Assembly (NCBI RefSeq): GCF_003668575.1
Contig: NZ_RCVZ01000010.1
Span: forward strand, 82,289-146,288
From: Falsibacillus albus
Lineage (GTDB): Bacteria > Bacillota > Bacilli > Bacillales > DSM-25281
Direction: 5' to 3'
Length of the DNA stretch: 64,000 nucleotides
How positions within the stretch are numbered: position 1 is the first letter of the stretch; every line of letters starts with the position of its first letter. Positions 25,210 to 35,050 of the stretch are shown in pieces. A program made the translations under genes and the position numbers. Under the pieces are notes generated by a model, which saw only the letters and a list, made by a program, of their open reading frames with translations, ran no database searches and had not been told where the DNA came from.

Positions 25210-27453
25210 TCAATCATCATCATTTTTTCTTTTATCGAAGGAAAATGCACCAGTCTTCTTAAATTTGGCAAGGATCGGCCTGCCTTTGCGTTCAGCCACT
25301 CTAAGATTAATATGCAGCTGGTCACCATTCCGCTCAACGGTCATTCCCTCCGGTACTGCTGCAATATCCATCTGTCGAAGGACCATCCTGATTTCCTTCT
25401 GTTTCATCGTTGGATCTGAAATTGCCAGTTCCAATTCATCTCCATTATCTTTTATCAAGATAGCTGCTGGCCCATATGCCGTTACGGCTCCCATGTTTTT
25501 CTTGCGGTGCTCCCAAAAATGGATTCCTATTAATTGAAGCTGCTGAATGGAAACAGCATGCACTTCGTTTGAATTCTCAAGGATACAGACTGTCGGATCT
25601 TCTACAAATTTACTTAGATCATCTTCAGTGATATGTGGAAAGAGCACATATGAATAGGTGCTGCCGTTCATCCGCTTTTCATGTTCCGTCCAAACAGTCA
25701 AAAAATCTCTGGATAACTTATCAGCTGGACCAGACTCATTGATATCAATCCAAGATCCGCTCCGCTCTTCAAATTGAACGAAGAGCTTCAAATCTTGCGG
25801 GAAATATATCCCCGTTCCTTTCTCCTCCATGTCTTCACTTATCCAAAGTTTTTTCGGATTTTCGATCATCAATTGCTCATTTTTGTCGACCCTTACCCAG
25901 TCGTCGATCAGGCATTGCAGGTTGGCATCCTGCTGAATCATTCTGTTTTCCAAAATCGTTTCAGCATTGGGACAAGAAATGCCGGACCCTAAACAAACAA
26001 TCACATCACCAAACATGAACCACGATTTTTTTGCTTTCAATCCGTTTGCCAAAGCGATCTCCATGCCTGCTGTTCCGAACTCACTTCCAATGGCAGTCCC
26101 ACCTGTCCAATCCCTTTTGTTCTGAACATTGGCTCCGTTCCGAAGCTTTTTATTCATTACAGTAGTCCCGGGCATCCGATATGGATCGACTGTCGGCCAA
26201 TATCCAACCCCATATGCTGAATCTTTTCCCCGATACAAATAGGTCATTCCCATCGCTGTGTGCCAGCCCCGCTTGTTTTCTCCGTTCATATACTCAAAGG
26301 TTCCCGTTCGTTTTGAGCACATTGATAATCCGAATGCGAAGTGTTCCCGGTGGTGAACGACCCTATCCATCATCGGAAATTGGTGATGGGATGAATTCCG
26401 AACTGATTTCTGCAGCTGCCTTCTGTCCAAAGTTTTATTTTCTACTTCATTTAGAAACAAATCATTACTGTGCAATTGTCCGTGACGGAAATTAGACATT
26501 AGAAAATGCTGCAAGCAATCCTTTTCTTTGGAAGGCATAATATCGGAAAGCAGCAATAGGGACTTGCCGAAGTCTTTGCCCGCCATATTATCTTCAAGAA
26601 AATGTCTGGATATTGCCCGTCCGCGCACCATGTCCATCATAACGCCATCGCGCACGAACGGTTCGAATGAGTTTGCAATCGTCTCGTGAACACTTGAAAG
26701 AAAATCCTCATCAAAGCCCCATTCACTCCCATGGAATAAATGGGCCAGCTCCGCAAAACCTCTGATCAGGACGATCCCGTAGCTTCCCGTATATGGGATA
26801 TTCCCGTGCTGGATGAATGACCCATCCTCATAGAACCCATCGCCGCTATCTACCGCCTTGAACACTTGCGGTATCAAACCCCTTGCTTCTAAAAGCTTTC
26901 GTTGGTCATTGCAGATGATTCCGGAAATGGCATTGATCCTTGCAAGATCGATAAGGTTTGCTCCCTTCGCCGGCACGGTTTGCTTCATCATGAACCGGGG
27001 ATCGGGACATAAATGGTGGATTGCAGAAATAGAGCGTTCTATTAAATTCTGAGAAAGGTTTTCATAGAGAAGGACCATGATATCCACAAGGCGAAGCGGT
27101 ATGCCTATTTCCCAATCCCACCAGTTTCCATATGGCGTGGCATTTTCATGATAATGGTGGTCTAGGTTCCAATGGAGACCTTCCTGAACCTTCTTCAATA
27201 AATCTTCATGTTGATGATACGTGCAGCCCTTCGTACTGTATGCAATGGCAGCCGCACGTATTTGCCGGAATCTGTCTGTGAGTTGGTGAGATGCAGGACG
27301 CTTGTTCATTTTATATAAGTGAATATTGAATGCATCTGCCCGTTCATCAATGCTTTGCAAAATCCGCTCTTCTTCAACATCATTGCGCCTCAACGCACCA
27401 TTCCCTGTCAATCTCTTTTTCCATTTTCGCCTCAAGCTTACCAGGTCTGGCAC
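25210..27453 (-). CDS. PL8-family polysaccharide lyase, cytoplasmic type
   Basis: A 747-residue lyase of the hyaluronate/chondroitin/xanthan lyase family. The aromatic patch is NWWDWEIGIP (residues 110-119). Catalytic residues can be placed at Asn166 (GANLIDLARIN), His216 and Tyr225 (QHGNIPYTGSYG), with Arg at 277/279 (VRGRAISR). The beta-sandwich part follows (HHREHFAFGLSM, GTTVMNKKL). No signal peptide or membrane segment is visible, unlike most PL8 enzymes, so it likely acts on imported oligosaccharides. GTG start behind GGAGGG. Neighbours GH88, KduI and KduD take its product onward. Confidence 0.88.
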   Translation of the reverse strand: MPDLVSLRRKWKKRLTGNGALRRNDVEEERILQSIDERADAFNIHLYKMNKRPASHQLTDRFRQIRAAAIAYSTKGCTYHQHEDLLKKVQEGLHWNLDHHYHENATPYGNWWDWEIGIPLRLVDIMVLLYENLSQNLIERSISAIHHLCPDPRFMMKQTVPAKGANLIDLARINAISGIICNDQRKLLEARGLIPQVFKAVDSGDGFYEDGSFIQHGNIPYTGSYGIVLIRGFAELAHLFHGSEWGFDEDFLSSVHETIANSFEPFVRDGVMMDMVRGRAISRHFLEDNMAGKDFGKSLLLLSDIMPSKEKDCLQHFLMSNFRHGQLHSNDLFLNEVENKTLDRRQLQKSVRNSSHHQFPMMDRVVHHREHFAFGLSMCSKRTGTFEYMNGENKRGWHTAMGMTYLYRGKDSAYGVGYWPTVDPYRMPGTTVMNKKLRNGANVQNKRDWTGGTAIGSEFGTAGMEIALANGLKAKKSWFMFGDVIVCLGSGISCPNAETILENRMIQQDANLQCLIDDWVRVDKNEQLMIENPKKLWISEDMEEKGTGIYFPQDLKLFVQFEERSGSWIDINESGPADKLSRDFLTVWTEHEKRMNGSTYSYVLFPHITEDDLSKFVEDPTVCILENSNEVHAVSIQQLQLIGIHFWEHRKKNMGAVTAYGPAAILIKDNGDELELAISDPTMKQKEIRMVLRQMDIAAVPEGMTVERNGDQLHINLRVAERKGRPILAKFKKTGAFSFDKRKNDDD

Positions 27454-27473
27454 CGGTGTCCCTCCTCAATTCC

Positions 27474-28679
27474 CTACCAATACATCTTCCAATCCTTCAA
27501 TAGCCGCACTAGTGCCTCAAAATAATAATAGTCGCCCCAGATACAGCTTTCATCCACGCCTAGGCCACCGCCTTTATAATAGACTGCATGCTTTAGGACG
27601 CCGTTCGCTTCACCGTCAATGGCGGTTGTATAATATTCTGAGAGACTGTAAATCATTTTTACCGCTGCTTGTTCATAATAGTGTTTATCCGGATCAGTCA
27701 ATGGCAGGTTCTTCGCCATTTCAAGCATGCCGCAGATTGCAATGGCTGCTGCAGAGCTGTCCCTTTCCTCGGGTCCTTCTGTAAAGCAAAGATCCCAATA
27801 GCAGATTTCATCTTCAGGCAGCCTATTAAGATAATAGTTCGCTAGTTTCTTGGCCGTGTCAATCAGACGATGGTCACCGGTATAATGGTAGCTTAGCGGA
27901 AAGCCATAGATCCCCCAGGCTTGCCCCCTCGCCCAACACGAGTCATCTGCATAGCCCTGGAAAGTCGTCCCCTTGATCGGTCCACCTGTTTCAGGGTCCA
28001 TATAAAAGGTATGAAACGTGGATGCATCAGGCCTCACGATGTATTTTGCTGCCTGCTGAACATGACTGTAGGCGATTTTTTGATATTTCGGGTCCCCCGT
28101 CACTTCCGAAGCCCAATACAATAGCGGCAGATTCATGTTGCAGTCGATGATCATCCTCCCTTTTTGCTCTGGATCATTCAGATCCCCCCATGCCTGTAGA
28201 ATGCCTGCCTGATCATAAAAGCGTGTAATCAACAGGTCTGCTGCCTTCAAGGCTGCTGCCTTCGCCTCTTCATTCCCTGTCAGTTTATAGGCGCTGATAC
28301 AGGAAAGGGTGTACAAAAAGCCGACGTCATGATGATCAACTTCAATCTTTTCCTCAATCCGCTGCTTGAAGCTTTTGACATGCTTTTCGGCAGTCTTCCG
28401 ATATCTTCCATCCCCTGTCACCTCATAGGCGAGCCAGACCATCCCTGTCCAGAAGCTCGACGTCCACTCGACATTATCGAGCGCAGGATAGATTTGATTT
28501 TTGCTGCTGGAGTCCGGAAATCGCTCGGTGAAAACATCGAGGTTCTGATCAATTTTAGCCAAAACATGGGCAATTGCCCGCTCGACATATTCTTTTGTAA
28601 TGGGAGGAACTTTCTCAAACCGCTCCTTCCGCTGAATTCCTTCATCATGTACATGCTCTGTAAATAAATGCTGCGCCAT
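27474..28679 (-). CDS. GH88 unsaturated glucuronyl hydrolase
   Basis: A 401-residue (alpha/alpha)6-barrel enzyme that removes the 4,5-unsaturated uronate left at the non-reducing end by the lyase. Family motifs are NVEWTSSFWTGMVWLAYE, HHDVGFLYTLS with the Asp118 acid and GRMIIDCNMNLPLLYW with the catalytic Asp179; later GYADDSCWARGQAWGIYGF. No signal peptide. It ends 20 bases before the lyase start and is co-transcribed. Confidence 0.92.
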   Translation of the reverse strand: MAQHLFTEHVHDEGIQRKERFEKVPPITKEYVERAIAHVLAKIDQNLDVFTERFPDSSSKNQIYPALDNVEWTSSFWTGMVWLAYEVTGDGRYRKTAEKHVKSFKQRIEEKIEVDHHDVGFLYTLSCISAYKLTGNEEAKAAALKAADLLITRFYDQAGILQAWGDLNDPEQKGRMIIDCNMNLPLLYWASEVTGDPKYQKIAYSHVQQAAKYIVRPDASTFHTFYMDPETGGPIKGTTFQGYADDSCWARGQAWGIYGFPLSYHYTGDHRLIDTAKKLANYYLNRLPEDEICYWDLCFTEGPEERDSSAAAIAICGMLEMAKNLPLTDPDKHYYEQAAVKMIYSLSEYYTTAIDGEANGVLKHAVYYKGGGLGVDESCIWGDYYYFEALVRLLKDWKMYW

Positions 28680-28736
28680 TCTCTCATCTCCTGTTCAAAT
28701 GAACGAGGCGCTCATTCCAAGCGCCTCGCCATACGA

Positions 28737-30302
28737 TTAATTGTTCAAATAACGCTTATATGCATCCTCGTGAACCTTGATGAAATCTTTGATGCCTAAT
28801 TCCTCAAGATGCTTTTTATATTTTTCAAAGTCGACCGGTTCCGCCCCCATGATCCAGCGCTGCATCATTTCATCGGTGTACGTCTGAATTTGCGGTCCGA
28901 TATCATTGTTTACTTTTTCCTCCTCCTGTGTGAAGTTCAAAGCTGGGAGCTCCTTGATAAAATAATCGTTTTTAGCGTATTCATCCTCGCCTTTTAATGC
29001 GATATCGTTCGTCCATTGCTTCTCATAATCAAAATCCTGCTGATAAGCAAACATGATTTGAGCTCCGACTGCACGTAGAGCACCAGGGATGTCGCTGCTG
29101 GAGAGCACTTTCTGTGCGAGGACCGGTTTACCGTCCACCATATTATAGGTATCGCCTTCTACGCCATAGTTCATTAATCTTCTGCCCTCTTTGGTGAAGA
29201 AGTAGTCTAAATATTTGATGGCTACTACCGGATCCTTCGTCTTATAGCCAATGGCCACGCCTGTGAAGTTATTGAATGGTGAACGTCTCGTCGGCTCGAC
29301 CCTCTTTCCGTTCGGAGCTGCCGGCGGGGCAAATGGGACAAAATTTATGCCTGGTATTTGGTCTTTCAACGTTGTATTGTAATTCGCAGTGCTTCCAAAC
29401 CAATCGTGAGTGGCACCTCCCGTATTATTCCCTAAAAGGACATCGCGGGAATTGCCGCCCCTTGTGAAGATTTCAGGATCGATCAGCCCTTCTTTGTACC
29501 ATTGAGCCAAGTTTTCCATCGCTGTGCCGAACTCTTTTTCATATGGGCCATACTTCACTTGATCACCATCTAAATGAAAATCTCCGAACCCGCCCCAAAG
29601 GCTAGCCAGGTCAAAGATGCGGTTGTTGATGCGGGTGAAGAATGGAACTTCATCCTGCTTGCCGTTTCCGTTTGGATCCTTTTCCTTGAATGCTTTGAGA
29701 ACGTCATGGAATTCATCAACTGTCTGAGGTACTTGAAGGCCAAGCTTGTCGAGCCAATCTTTCCGGATATACCAGCCTTCTGCTGCCACCCCATCCGCGA
29801 TGAACGGCATGTAGTACAGATGGCCATCAGATGCTTGAGAGATTTTCATGATTTCAGGCATATCGTCCAAGTATTTTTGAATATGCGGTGCATACTTCTT
29901 GATCAGGTCCTCCAACGGAAGGAAAGCACCTTCCATTCCGTATTTATTCAAATTCTCCTTTTTATCCATGACAAAGTCCGGAATCGAACCCGACGCTATC
30001 ATTAGGTTGAATGCTTCTGTACTGTTGGTCGACGTTTTGGGCGCAACCCCTTTTAATGTAACGTTTGTTTCCTTAGCGGCCTGCTTGAAGGTCGGCCAAT
30101 CATCATCAAAGATGACGCCGCCATCGTTATAGTGCAAAAATATAGTTTTTTCAACCGGTTTCTTGCTGGCCAGAAATCCATCATTTTTACCTGCCGATTC
30201 TGTATTGGTTCCATCTTTGCTGTCGACACTTGACTTATTCGTACATGCAGTCATGAACACCATGAAGACAATCGCTAGAATGATTGAAAACTTTCTCACC
30301 AT
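28737..30302 (-). CDS. ABC transporter sugar-binding lipoprotein (LplA/YtcQ type)
   Basis: A 521-residue extracellular solute-binding protein. The lipoprotein signal ends in VFMTAC, with Cys20 anchoring to the membrane. Large size and motifs such as YIRKDWLDKLGLQVPQTVDE and NGKQDEVPFFTR are typical of family 1 binding proteins for oligosaccharides in Bacillus and Paenibacillus. It delivers substrate to the two permeases upstream. The ATPase (MsmX type) is not encoded here and is likely shared. Confidence 0.88.
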   Translation of the reverse strand: MVRKFSIILAIVFMVFMTACTNKSSVDSKDGTNTESAGKNDGFLASKKPVEKTIFLHYNDGGVIFDDDWPTFKQAAKETNVTLKGVAPKTSTNSTEAFNLMIASGSIPDFVMDKKENLNKYGMEGAFLPLEDLIKKYAPHIQKYLDDMPEIMKISQASDGHLYYMPFIADGVAAEGWYIRKDWLDKLGLQVPQTVDEFHDVLKAFKEKDPNGNGKQDEVPFFTRINNRIFDLASLWGGFGDFHLDGDQVKYGPYEKEFGTAMENLAQWYKEGLIDPEIFTRGGNSRDVLLGNNTGGATHDWFGSTANYNTTLKDQIPGINFVPFAPPAAPNGKRVEPTRRSPFNNFTGVAIGYKTKDPVVAIKYLDYFFTKEGRRLMNYGVEGDTYNMVDGKPVLAQKVLSSSDIPGALRAVGAQIMFAYQQDFDYEKQWTNDIALKGEDEYAKNDYFIKELPALNFTQEEEKVNNDIGPQIQTYTDEMMQRWIMGAEPVDFEKYKKHLEELGIKDFIKVHEDAYKRYLNN

Positions 30303-30405
30303 CTCCTATTTTCCCCCTTAGCATATTTATTGGAATTAGTGCAAATTGATAGGTTCCATGGATTGCTGCTGCATCACTCCCTTCAAATATTCGCCAAATT
30401 TTGGC

Positions 30406-31272
30406 TTATTCCTTGATTCCCCCGAGCATGGTTCCTTTGACAAAATATTTCTGTAAAAAAGGATAGACGATAATGATCGGCAAAATGGATACAACGATCG
30501 TTGCATAAATGATGGTTTCCTTTGAATATTGCGTCGTGACATCCATTGCACCCATCATTTGCTCGCTGATGCTCATTTCTACGATCAATTTTTTCAGCAG
30601 CACCTGAAGCGGTATTTTACTTTGATCATTCAATAGAATCATCGTCCAGAAATAGCCGTTCCATCTGGCGACTGCATAAAATAATCCGACTGTGACAAGA
30701 GCGGGTTTAGACAAAGGCAAGTAGATTTTCGTTAATATTTGTAAATCACTTGCACCATCCACCTTCGCGGATTCCTCAAGCGAATCCGGTACAGACTGGA
30801 AGAAGCTCCGCAAAATGAACACAAGAAATGTCGATATCGCAAATCCTATGATGATGCTCGTTCTTGTGTCTAAAAGACCCAATTCTTTAAAATTCAAATA
30901 GGTCGGGATGATCCCGGCTTGGAACCACATCGTAAAGGCGATGAAGAAAGCGAAGAAGCTTTTGCCCATCAGCCTTTTTTTCGAAAGCGGGTAGGCCCCG
31001 CATATCGTCAGCAGTAAGTTAAAGAACGTACCAACAACGGTGTAAAAGATCGTGTTCCCGTATGCTCGCCAAATTCCAGGCTCCGATAATACCCTGCTGT
31101 AGGATTCAAATGTGATATGTCGAGGAAAGAGCAATACTTTTCCGGTTATCACATCCTGTGAAGAACTGATCGATGATGAAAATACATAGATGAACGGATA
31201 GATGCAGGCAATCCCAAGGACGATCAATACTGTGTAAATTCCGATCATCGAGAGACTTAATCTTTTTTTCAT
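30406..31272 (-). CDS. ABC sugar permease, MalG/YtcP type
   Basis: A 288-residue permease with six membrane segments. The coupling EAA loop reads LEESAKVDGASDLQILTKIY and the C-terminus ends in the usual GGIKE. The gap to the first permease gene is 13 bases. CUT1-family inner-membrane subunit. Confidence 0.88.
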   Translation of the reverse strand: MKKRLSLSMIGIYTVLIVLGIACIYPFIYVFSSSISSSQDVITGKVLLFPRHITFESYSRVLSEPGIWRAYGNTIFYTVVGTFFNLLLTICGAYPLSKKRLMGKSFFAFFIAFTMWFQAGIIPTYLNFKELGLLDTRTSIIIGFAISTFLVFILRSFFQSVPDSLEESAKVDGASDLQILTKIYLPLSKPALVTVGLFYAVARWNGYFWTMILLNDQSKIPLQVLLKKLIVEMSISEQMMGAMDVTTQYSKETIIYATIVVSILPIIIVYPFLQKYFVKGTMLGGIKE

Positions 31273-31285
31273 ACCATTTCACCTC

Positions 31286-32272
31286 CTACCATAGGCCATT
31301 CTGTGTGAATTTTTTGCTGAGCTTATTGGCGATGACGACCAGAATGAAGCCGACTATAGAGTTGAAGAGCCCTGCAGCTGCCCCTATTTCATACTCGCCG
31401 CCCTGCAATCCTGCTCGGTATACGTAAGTATTGATAACGTCGGCTGTCTCATAGGTGCTTGGTTGATAAAGGAGGATGATTGCTTCATAGCCGATTTCCA
31501 GGAACTGACCGATATTAATGATGAAAAGGATGATAATCGTCGGCAATATCCCCGGAATTGTCACGTGCCACATTTGACGCCACCGATTGGCTCCATCCAT
31601 TTTTGCCGCCTCGTACAGCTGTGGATTGATTCCTACGATGGCTGCAATATAAATGATGGCATTAAATCCAATATCCTTCCAAATGTTCATCCCGATGAAA
31701 ATCGTCCTGAAATATTTCGCTTCAGTAAGGAAGTATGTTTTCGTTCCGCCGAATTTCTCAATGATCAAATTGACGAGACCATGAGTGGGTGCAAGGAAAT
31801 TGGTGATAATCCCTGCAACGACGACGATGGATATGAAGTGAGGCAGATATGTCAAAGTCTGAATCGCCTTTTTCACGAACAGCTGACGCACTTCATTTAA
31901 TAGAAGCGCCAAAATAATCGGTGCCGGAAACGCAAAGATCAAACTGTAAAAACTGATCATGACGGTATTTTTGAAGGTTCTTAGAAAATATTCGCTTTGA
32001 AAAAATCGTACGAAGTTATCAAATCCTACCCAAGGGCTGTCAGCAATTCCCCTGAAGAGGCTGTAATCCTTGAATGCGATTTGCAGACCGTACATCGGCT
32101 TGTATTGAAAAATGATGTACCACGCAATAAATGGAACCAGCAGTAAATACATGAAGCGATCGCGGACGATATTATTCTTGATTTGCTTCCACCTTGATAT
32201 CTTTAGTTCTTTTACTTCCTCGACTTTGATGGCTGATACAGATTTTGCAATGGAGGTTTCACTGGTATTCAA
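31286..32272 (-). CDS. ABC sugar permease, MalF/LplB type
   Basis: A 328-residue permease with six membrane segments after a 50-residue cytosolic lead. Motifs are QYKPMYGLQIAFKDYSLF and the EAA loop LYEAAKMDGANRWRQMWHV. First gene of the transporter-hydrolase run that continues to kduD. A cre-like site lies 26 bases before its start. Confidence 0.9.
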   Translation of the reverse strand: MNTSETSIAKSVSAIKVEEVKELKISRWKQIKNNIVRDRFMYLLLVPFIAWYIIFQYKPMYGLQIAFKDYSLFRGIADSPWVGFDNFVRFFQSEYFLRTFKNTVMISFYSLIFAFPAPIILALLLNEVRQLFVKKAIQTLTYLPHFISIVVVAGIITNFLAPTHGLVNLIIEKFGGTKTYFLTEAKYFRTIFIGMNIWKDIGFNAIIYIAAIVGINPQLYEAAKMDGANRWRQMWHVTIPGILPTIIILFIINIGQFLEIGYEAIILLYQPSTYETADVINTYVYRAGLQGGEYEIGAAAGLFNSIVGFILVVIANKLSKKFTQNGLW

Positions 32273-32297
32273 TCTCCCACATCCCTTCCCTAAAAAA

Positions 32298-32311
32298 TGT
32301 AAACGCTTTCT
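32298..32311 (-). promoter_or_regulatory. Candidate cre site (CcpA)
   Basis: TGTAAACGCTTTCT matches the cre consensus TGWAANCGNTNWCA except for the last base. It lies 26-39 bases upstream of the first permease start, where CcpA binding would block the operon when preferred sugars are present. Confidence 0.55.
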
Positions 32312-32413
32312 AATATTTTTGTAACCTTATCGTAATGGATGAAATCTGCACTTTTCCATCGCTAAAATTTCATATCCATGTGTAAAAATTTCATTTTTAA
32401 GCTTTATCGCAAA

Positions 32414-32470
32414 GATTGAAGATAAGCAAAAAAAATAAGCATCCCATTGGATACTCAATGATCTTCAATC
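32414..32470 (-). terminator. Inverted repeat after the AraC gene, possible terminator
   Basis: GATTGAAGAT pairs with ATCTTCAATC over 37 bases, with a nested CATTG/CAATG hairpin. On the minus strand the nested hairpin is followed by GGATGCTTATTTTTTTT. This separates the regulator from the transporter operon, which then needs its own promoter in 32273-32400. Confidence 0.45.
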
Positions 32471-32508
32471 ATTTCTGTGCGGCAGCCCTCACGGCAAAGA
32501 TCTTATAA

Positions 32509-34818
32509 TTACATAATATTTCTCATATCATCCTTCCCCAGATGGATTTGTTCCTTTTCATATTGCCCTGGAGAGAGACCGACGTATTTTTTGAAGATAC
32601 GGATGAAAGAATTGACGTTATTGTAGCCGACCAGTTCAGCTACTTGATGGATTTTAATGTTTTCATTGCCTGACAGAATTTCCTTGGCTTTTTGAATTCG
32701 GTATTGGTTCAGTAGATCCTTAAAGTTTTTCCCTGTCTCTGTTTTGAAAATGGTGCTGATGTAGCTCGGTGATAAATGAAAATGAGCAGCAAGATCATTG
32801 AGCGATATGTCCTGTTGATAATTCTCATATATATATTCGGTCAATTGTGAGGCAATCGAATTTGCGTCCTGATCCTTTTCCTCATTGATCTGCTTCAACA
32901 ATGTTGTAAACAACTCTGCTATTTTTTCCTCGAGCCTTCCTTTATCATTGATTTGCTTCAGTTCTACGTATAGACCATCTTCATGCTGGTAAATATCAGC
33001 TGCATTTATGTTCAGCTGCTGCAGGATGCGATTGACGGTGGAAACGATGGCAAAGACGAACTGCGAAAGCGAGTGCTTTGACAGATTTTTCTCATGCAGG
33101 TTTTCCTGAAGGATTCGCTTCATCATGAGAATCGCTTTTTCCTCTTTCCCTTGTACGCTTAATTGAATGAGATCCTTTTCGATTTCAATCGGATAATAGT
33201 AGCCGACGTTTTCCAGGTGGCTGATATCGCTTATCGTCAAGATCGTTTTCTTTTCAATGGCAAATCGGTATTCTAGAAGTTTTTGAGTTTGCTTGAAAGA
33301 ATCTTCGATATTTTCTAAGGAAATGACTGGTTCACCGATGGCAATTACCGTTTGCTCTTGTATATCGCTGGACAATTTACTCATTAATTCCCGAAAGACG
33401 GATATGATCCTCTCCTTAGCCGTTTCTTCAGTGATGACCACGACTTTTTCATTCTCAAGGGCAATCATTTCACTCCGTAAATTCATGTGCAGAAATTCCT
33501 CAAGCAAATCATAATTCTTCAGCTTTAATTTGTAGATTCCTTCTTTCGATAAGTGATCCTCCAATTCCCTAAATAGGCAAAATTCAAGTAGGATGACAGT
33601 GAACGACCCTTTTAATACTTCGATTCCATGCTGTTCGATTGTTTCTTGTACAAGCTCATTCGGCACCAGCCCGTATAATAAATCACGAATGAATTTCACC
33701 TTAAGCGGCAGGCGATTTTCCTCCACAGTCGTTTTCAACTGGTCGTTCAGTTCCTTCATTTTCTGTGTCGTTTCCTCGATAAAATGAAACTCATCCCTTA
33801 TCTCCCCATGGTGAAATGGCGATAAGGTGTTGACCATCCGTTTGATCGGACGATAGTTGTATTGGACGACAAACCAAGCAATTCCAAAACCGAAGAGAAT
33901 CAAAATCAAGCAGACGATGGCGGTCGACCAAAATAAAGGCGGAAGCTGACCGGTTGCGATTTTTTTCGGAGCGATATACACATAGCTCCAGTCCTTGATC
34001 ACATTGGAAGGAACTGCATTGATTGTATACCCCGCTTTGCTGACAGAATATTTGCCGCCTTGGTTTTCGGCATTTTTACCAATCGCTTTTAGGGATGCAG
34101 GTGCAAGCAGCTCTTTTAAGAGCGCATGGTCCGCATTCGACTTTACGTGAACAAGCTGATCATTGGAAACCAGGGCGAATGTCTCATCACTGCCATTGTA
34201 CAGTGAAGGAAAAATACTCTTATTATAGAAGGAAATGAAAAAAATTACTTCATTTTTATAGTCGATCTTTTCTTTTTTGACGATTGTGATAAAATCGTTG
34301 TTCTTGTCATTTGGAAGGGTCAAAATACGGTAGATGCCAAATGATCCTTCTTTATCCTGCAAGTAGTGCTGAAGCGACTTTTTGCTTTTTTCTGAAAGTC
34401 CTAGCGTTTCATAATAATCATTTTTATCAATTGTTCTTGTCGAGGTAATGACCGTATCCTTGTTCCCCTTCATCACGCCAAGATTGTAGCCGAAGCTGGC
34501 GAAGGCGGTTGTGTTGTCCCGGAGCTGGTTGAAAACCCTGACATTATTATAGTTTTCGAGTTTTGGATTCGTATTGAAACTGTACTCCTTGAAATCATAG
34601 CTTGTCTTCAGCTGATTGATTCCCTTTAAAGCGACCTGCACACGGGTATCCATATTTTCCAGCGTCTGCTGAAGGATCATTCTATGGTTATTAATACGAT
34701 CCAGCCTGTTCATTTGATTGTTCTTATAATAGTAAATTCCGACGATCACAAACGTATAAATCAAAATAATGCCTATAAACGAAAGGAACAAATTCCGCAT
34801 GAACTTATAACGCCTCAA
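32509..34818 (-). CDS. Membrane-bound AraC-family regulator (YesS/YtdP type)
   Basis: A 769-residue regulator of the YesS class. The first membrane segment lies at residues about 8-30 (LFLSFIGIILIYTFVIVGIY), followed by an extracellular sensor region of about 270 residues and a second membrane segment near 300-325 (STAIVCLILILFGFGIAWFV). The C-terminal AraC double helix-turn-helix covers the last 105 residues (YIYENYQQDISLNDLAAHF, then VGYNNVNSFIRIFKKYVGLS). TTG 34818 is chosen because GGGGGTGAAGG precedes it. It most likely senses the oligosaccharide and activates the adjacent operon. Confidence 0.88.
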   Translation of the reverse strand: MRRYKFMRNLFLSFIGIILIYTFVIVGIYYYKNNQMNRLDRINNHRMILQQTLENMDTRVQVALKGINQLKTSYDFKEYSFNTNPKLENYNNVRVFNQLRDNTTAFASFGYNLGVMKGNKDTVITSTRTIDKNDYYETLGLSEKSKKSLQHYLQDKEGSFGIYRILTLPNDKNNDFITIVKKEKIDYKNEVIFFISFYNKSIFPSLYNGSDETFALVSNDQLVHVKSNADHALLKELLAPASLKAIGKNAENQGGKYSVSKAGYTINAVPSNVIKDWSYVYIAPKKIATGQLPPLFWSTAIVCLILILFGFGIAWFVVQYNYRPIKRMVNTLSPFHHGEIRDEFHFIEETTQKMKELNDQLKTTVEENRLPLKVKFIRDLLYGLVPNELVQETIEQHGIEVLKGSFTVILLEFCLFRELEDHLSKEGIYKLKLKNYDLLEEFLHMNLRSEMIALENEKVVVITEETAKERIISVFRELMSKLSSDIQEQTVIAIGEPVISLENIEDSFKQTQKLLEYRFAIEKKTILTISDISHLENVGYYYPIEIEKDLIQLSVQGKEEKAILMMKRILQENLHEKNLSKHSLSQFVFAIVSTVNRILQQLNINAADIYQHEDGLYVELKQINDKGRLEEKIAELFTTLLKQINEEKDQDANSIASQLTEYIYENYQQDISLNDLAAHFHLSPSYISTIFKTETGKNFKDLLNQYRIQKAKEILSGNENIKIHQVAELVGYNNVNSFIRIFKKYVGLSPGQYEKEQIHLGKDDMRNIM

Positions 34819-34990
34819 ACCTTCACCCCCTTTTTCATCTACATTTCTTTTCTTATTATCGACCGTCCTCACAAAAAATGGATATGCTTCTATATATTAA
34901 TCATAAAGAATCGATATACCTTCCGACTATCTTCATTTTTTTCGGTCATATTCATTTCTTTCACATATGAGCAAAAGGTCCCGATAACAG

Positions 34991-35041
34991 AAAAAGGTGA
35001 CAGGCACCATCCAGAAAATGGATGGTGCCTGTCACCTTTTT
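34991..35041. repeat. GGTGACAGGCACC palindromic element, copy E
   Basis: A 23-bp perfect stem, loop GAAAA, identical to copy A over its length. It starts nine bases past the ogt stop and can terminate the adaA-alkA-ogt operon on the minus strand. Confidence 0.85.
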
Positions 35042-35050
35042 TACCTTTTT

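Noticed and set aside
17583-35041. Palindromic elements as CRISPR repeats
   Set aside because: The copies are kilobases apart with genes between and no regular spacers.
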